DNA from: Muribaculaceae bacterium
GTDB taxonomy: Bacteria > Bacteroidota > Bacteroidia > Bacteroidales > Muribaculaceae
Direction of reading: 5' to 3'
NCBI GenBank assembly: GCA_017443765.1
Contig: JAFSYB010000115.1
Span: forward strand, 1 to 44,687
Length of the DNA stretch: 44,687 nt
The position numbers and the translations under genes were made by a program. Positions 43,722 through 44,687 of the stretch are shown here, piece by piece (within the stretch, counting starts at the first letter, position 1; each line of letters begins with the position of its first letter). The notes below the pieces were generated by a model. That model made no database searches. It had not been told where the DNA came from and worked only from the letters and a program-made list of their open reading frames with translations.

Positions 43722-44552
43722 TCAAGGGTTAAGGACTTTAGTGACCTCGGCCACGCTCATGGCCTCGGTTCTGCTACCACGTTCAACCCACACGCGCCCG
43801 ATTTTCATGTCCACTTTCTTGACCGTGTAACCGTCGCGATAGGAATCGACAAACGTGGCCCAGACCTGGTCGCCTTTCTTGAACTTCTCGCCAAGTGGAA
43901 TCAGTCGGCAGGCCGCCTTGTCGTAGACTGTCAGCCTGTCGCCCCACCCCAGGGCGAGCACCTTGCCGTTGTGCTCGCAGATGAGCGTGGCCGACTTCCA
44001 CTCGCCGCCGCTGAAGGCAGCGAGCTGTGCACCGGGCATCCACTCGCCATCGCGCAACACGGTGAACGTGCCGGGCTTGAGCTGCTGGTCGGCCTCGCTT
44101 TGGGCAAAGCCCGGGTTCTTCTCATCGCCATAGCTCATGTCCAAGTAGTCCACTTTGGGCTCGGCGGGGTTGCTGTCGTCGGTAACCACGGCACGCTGCA
44201 AGCCGCTGCCCTGCTGCCACCAGGTGAGCACAAAGTCGCCTTTCTTAGCCCGGGCATTCGGGTCGAGGGGGATAATCAAGGCGTTGGGCATCTCGGCGTT
44301 GCCAATCTTGGAAACGCTCGCTCCCACTTCACCGATTTTCTCGCTGTAGAAAATCAAGGTGGCTTTGGTGAGGTCTTCTCCATCGCGCACGGCGCTTGGA
44401 TAGAAGGTGTAGCAACTCAGCGCCCACTGTCCGGGGGCTGCATTCAGTGTCACAGTCTGGGGGAAATCCCAGGGCCAGGCATCGCCCTCGGCCGCCGTGG
44501 CCAGAGGAATTGCCATCATAGCCGCCATGAGCGGCAAAAGGTACTTTTTCAT
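43722..44552 (-). CDS. Secreted protein of unknown function
   Basis: 276 residues from the ATG at 44552. Signal peptide KKYLLPLMAAMMAIPLATAA. The mature part is beta-rich: it begins WPWDFPQTVTLNAAPGQWAL and has two similar halves ending in domains with GDFVLTWWQQGS and GDQVWATFVDS, which suggests a repeated SH3- or Tudor-like small barrel; this is inference from pattern. The stretch AFSGGEWKSATLICEHNGKV fits such a barrel. No family is recognised. It is the first gene of the operon that ends with the heparinase-like lyase. An extended reading from 44663 would begin in repeats and is rejected. Confidence 0.75.
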   Translation of the reverse strand: MKKYLLPLMAAMMAIPLATAAEGDAWPWDFPQTVTLNAAPGQWALSCYTFYPSAVRDGEDLTKATLIFYSEKIGEVGASVSKIGNAEMPNALIIPLDPNARAKKGDFVLTWWQQGSGLQRAVVTDDSNPAEPKVDYLDMSYGDEKNPGFAQSEADQQLKPGTFTVLRDGEWMPGAQLAAFSGGEWKSATLICEHNGKVLALGWGDRLTVYDKAACRLIPLGEKFKKGDQVWATFVDSYRDGYTVKKVDMKIGRVWVERGSRTEAMSVAEVTKVLNP

Positions 44553-44583
44553 AACTGTAGTTGTTGATAATGAGTAATGGGTG

Positions 44584-44602
44584 GCCGCGATGGAATCGCG
44601 GC
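44584..44602. repeat. Triloop hairpin at the right end
   Basis: GCCGCGAT-GGA-ATCGCGGC, a perfect 8-bp stem with a three-base loop, lies between the secreted-protein gene and the window edge beside a GATAATGAGTAATGGGTGG stutter. It resembles the hairpins of the arrays at 4402 and 40407. Nothing else is seen in 44603-44687. Confidence 0.5.
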
Positions 44603-44687
44603 ATACACCTGTGGATGCTTGTCTACTTTGTTCCGCAGCCGCGTGCAGGGGGGCCCGCCTCATCGCCTTCGAGTTGCCAGCAGTTCA

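Overview
The window looks like chromosome from a gut-type Bacteroidales, probably near Muribaculaceae or Prevotellaceae; this placement is inference from gene content. Many genes are preceded by the Bacteroidetes promoter pattern (TTTG or TTG, a gap of about 20 bases, then TAnnTTTG) rather than by E. coli-like boxes. The proteins also fit: a peptidase-regulatory-like outer-membrane barrel, DUF4254 next to a family 9 glycosyltransferase, inositol-phosphate synthase, tandem GH25 muramidases, a heparinase II/III-like lyase and a dockerin-bearing secreted protein. Most of the window is GC-rich. The stretch 29.4-33.6 kb is visibly AT-richer.

Layout. 0-2.3 kb: end of an acyl-CoA dehydrogenase plus etfB and etfA. 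2.4-4.7 kb: a repeat-rich segment around an ATPase/nuclease gene. 4.8-8.0 kb: one 1073-residue iron-sulfur/FAD oxidoreductase joining HcnA-, HcnB- and HcnC-like parts. 8.7-11.7 kb: inositol-3-phosphate synthase, a SPOR-like lipoprotein, and a convergent LpxL-type acyltransferase. 12.1-14.7 kb: an overlapping DUF4254 / GT9 / epimerase operon. 14.9-21.8 kb: a small lipoprotein, an outer-membrane barrel protein, a GT2 and a large MscS channel. 21.9-25.1 kb: three GH25 muramidases in tandem with different C-terminal tails. 25.5-28.3 kb: isochorismatase-like hydrolase, YfcE-like phosphoesterase and a secreted beta-helix protein.

28.4-33.6 kb is a defence island. It holds a complete DpnII/MboI-type (GATC) restriction-modification set, a DpnA-like methyltransferase, a DpnII-family endonuclease and a Dam-like methyltransferase, followed by a 79-residue orphan and an AIPR-family abortive-infection protein. 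The Dam-like gene is split by a run of nine G residues exactly at its SAM-binding motif; ten Gs would restore one full-length protein. This is the most striking observation here: either a phase-variable modification gene caught in the off state, or a homopolymer sequencing error.

33.7-38.8 kb: a second ATPase/PD-(D/E)XK protein, hypoxanthine phosphoribosyltransferase, the NAD(P)HX repair enzyme and an NlpC/P60 peptidase. 39.0-40.1 kb: a broken dockerin gene interrupted by a 178-bp MITE-like element with perfect 20-bp terminal inverted repeats; a diverged relative lies at 11.7 kb. 40.8-44.6 kb: a four-gene operon (unknown secreted protein, DUF2461, PH-domain protein, heparinase II/III-like lyase). 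Intergenic regions carry several repeat families: a 27-bp GTGACA element in two copies flanking the ATPase gene, a roughly 100-bp family in three copies, arrays of tiny triloop hairpins, and stuttering simple-sequence tracts. No tRNA, rRNA, CRISPR array or transposase gene was recognised.
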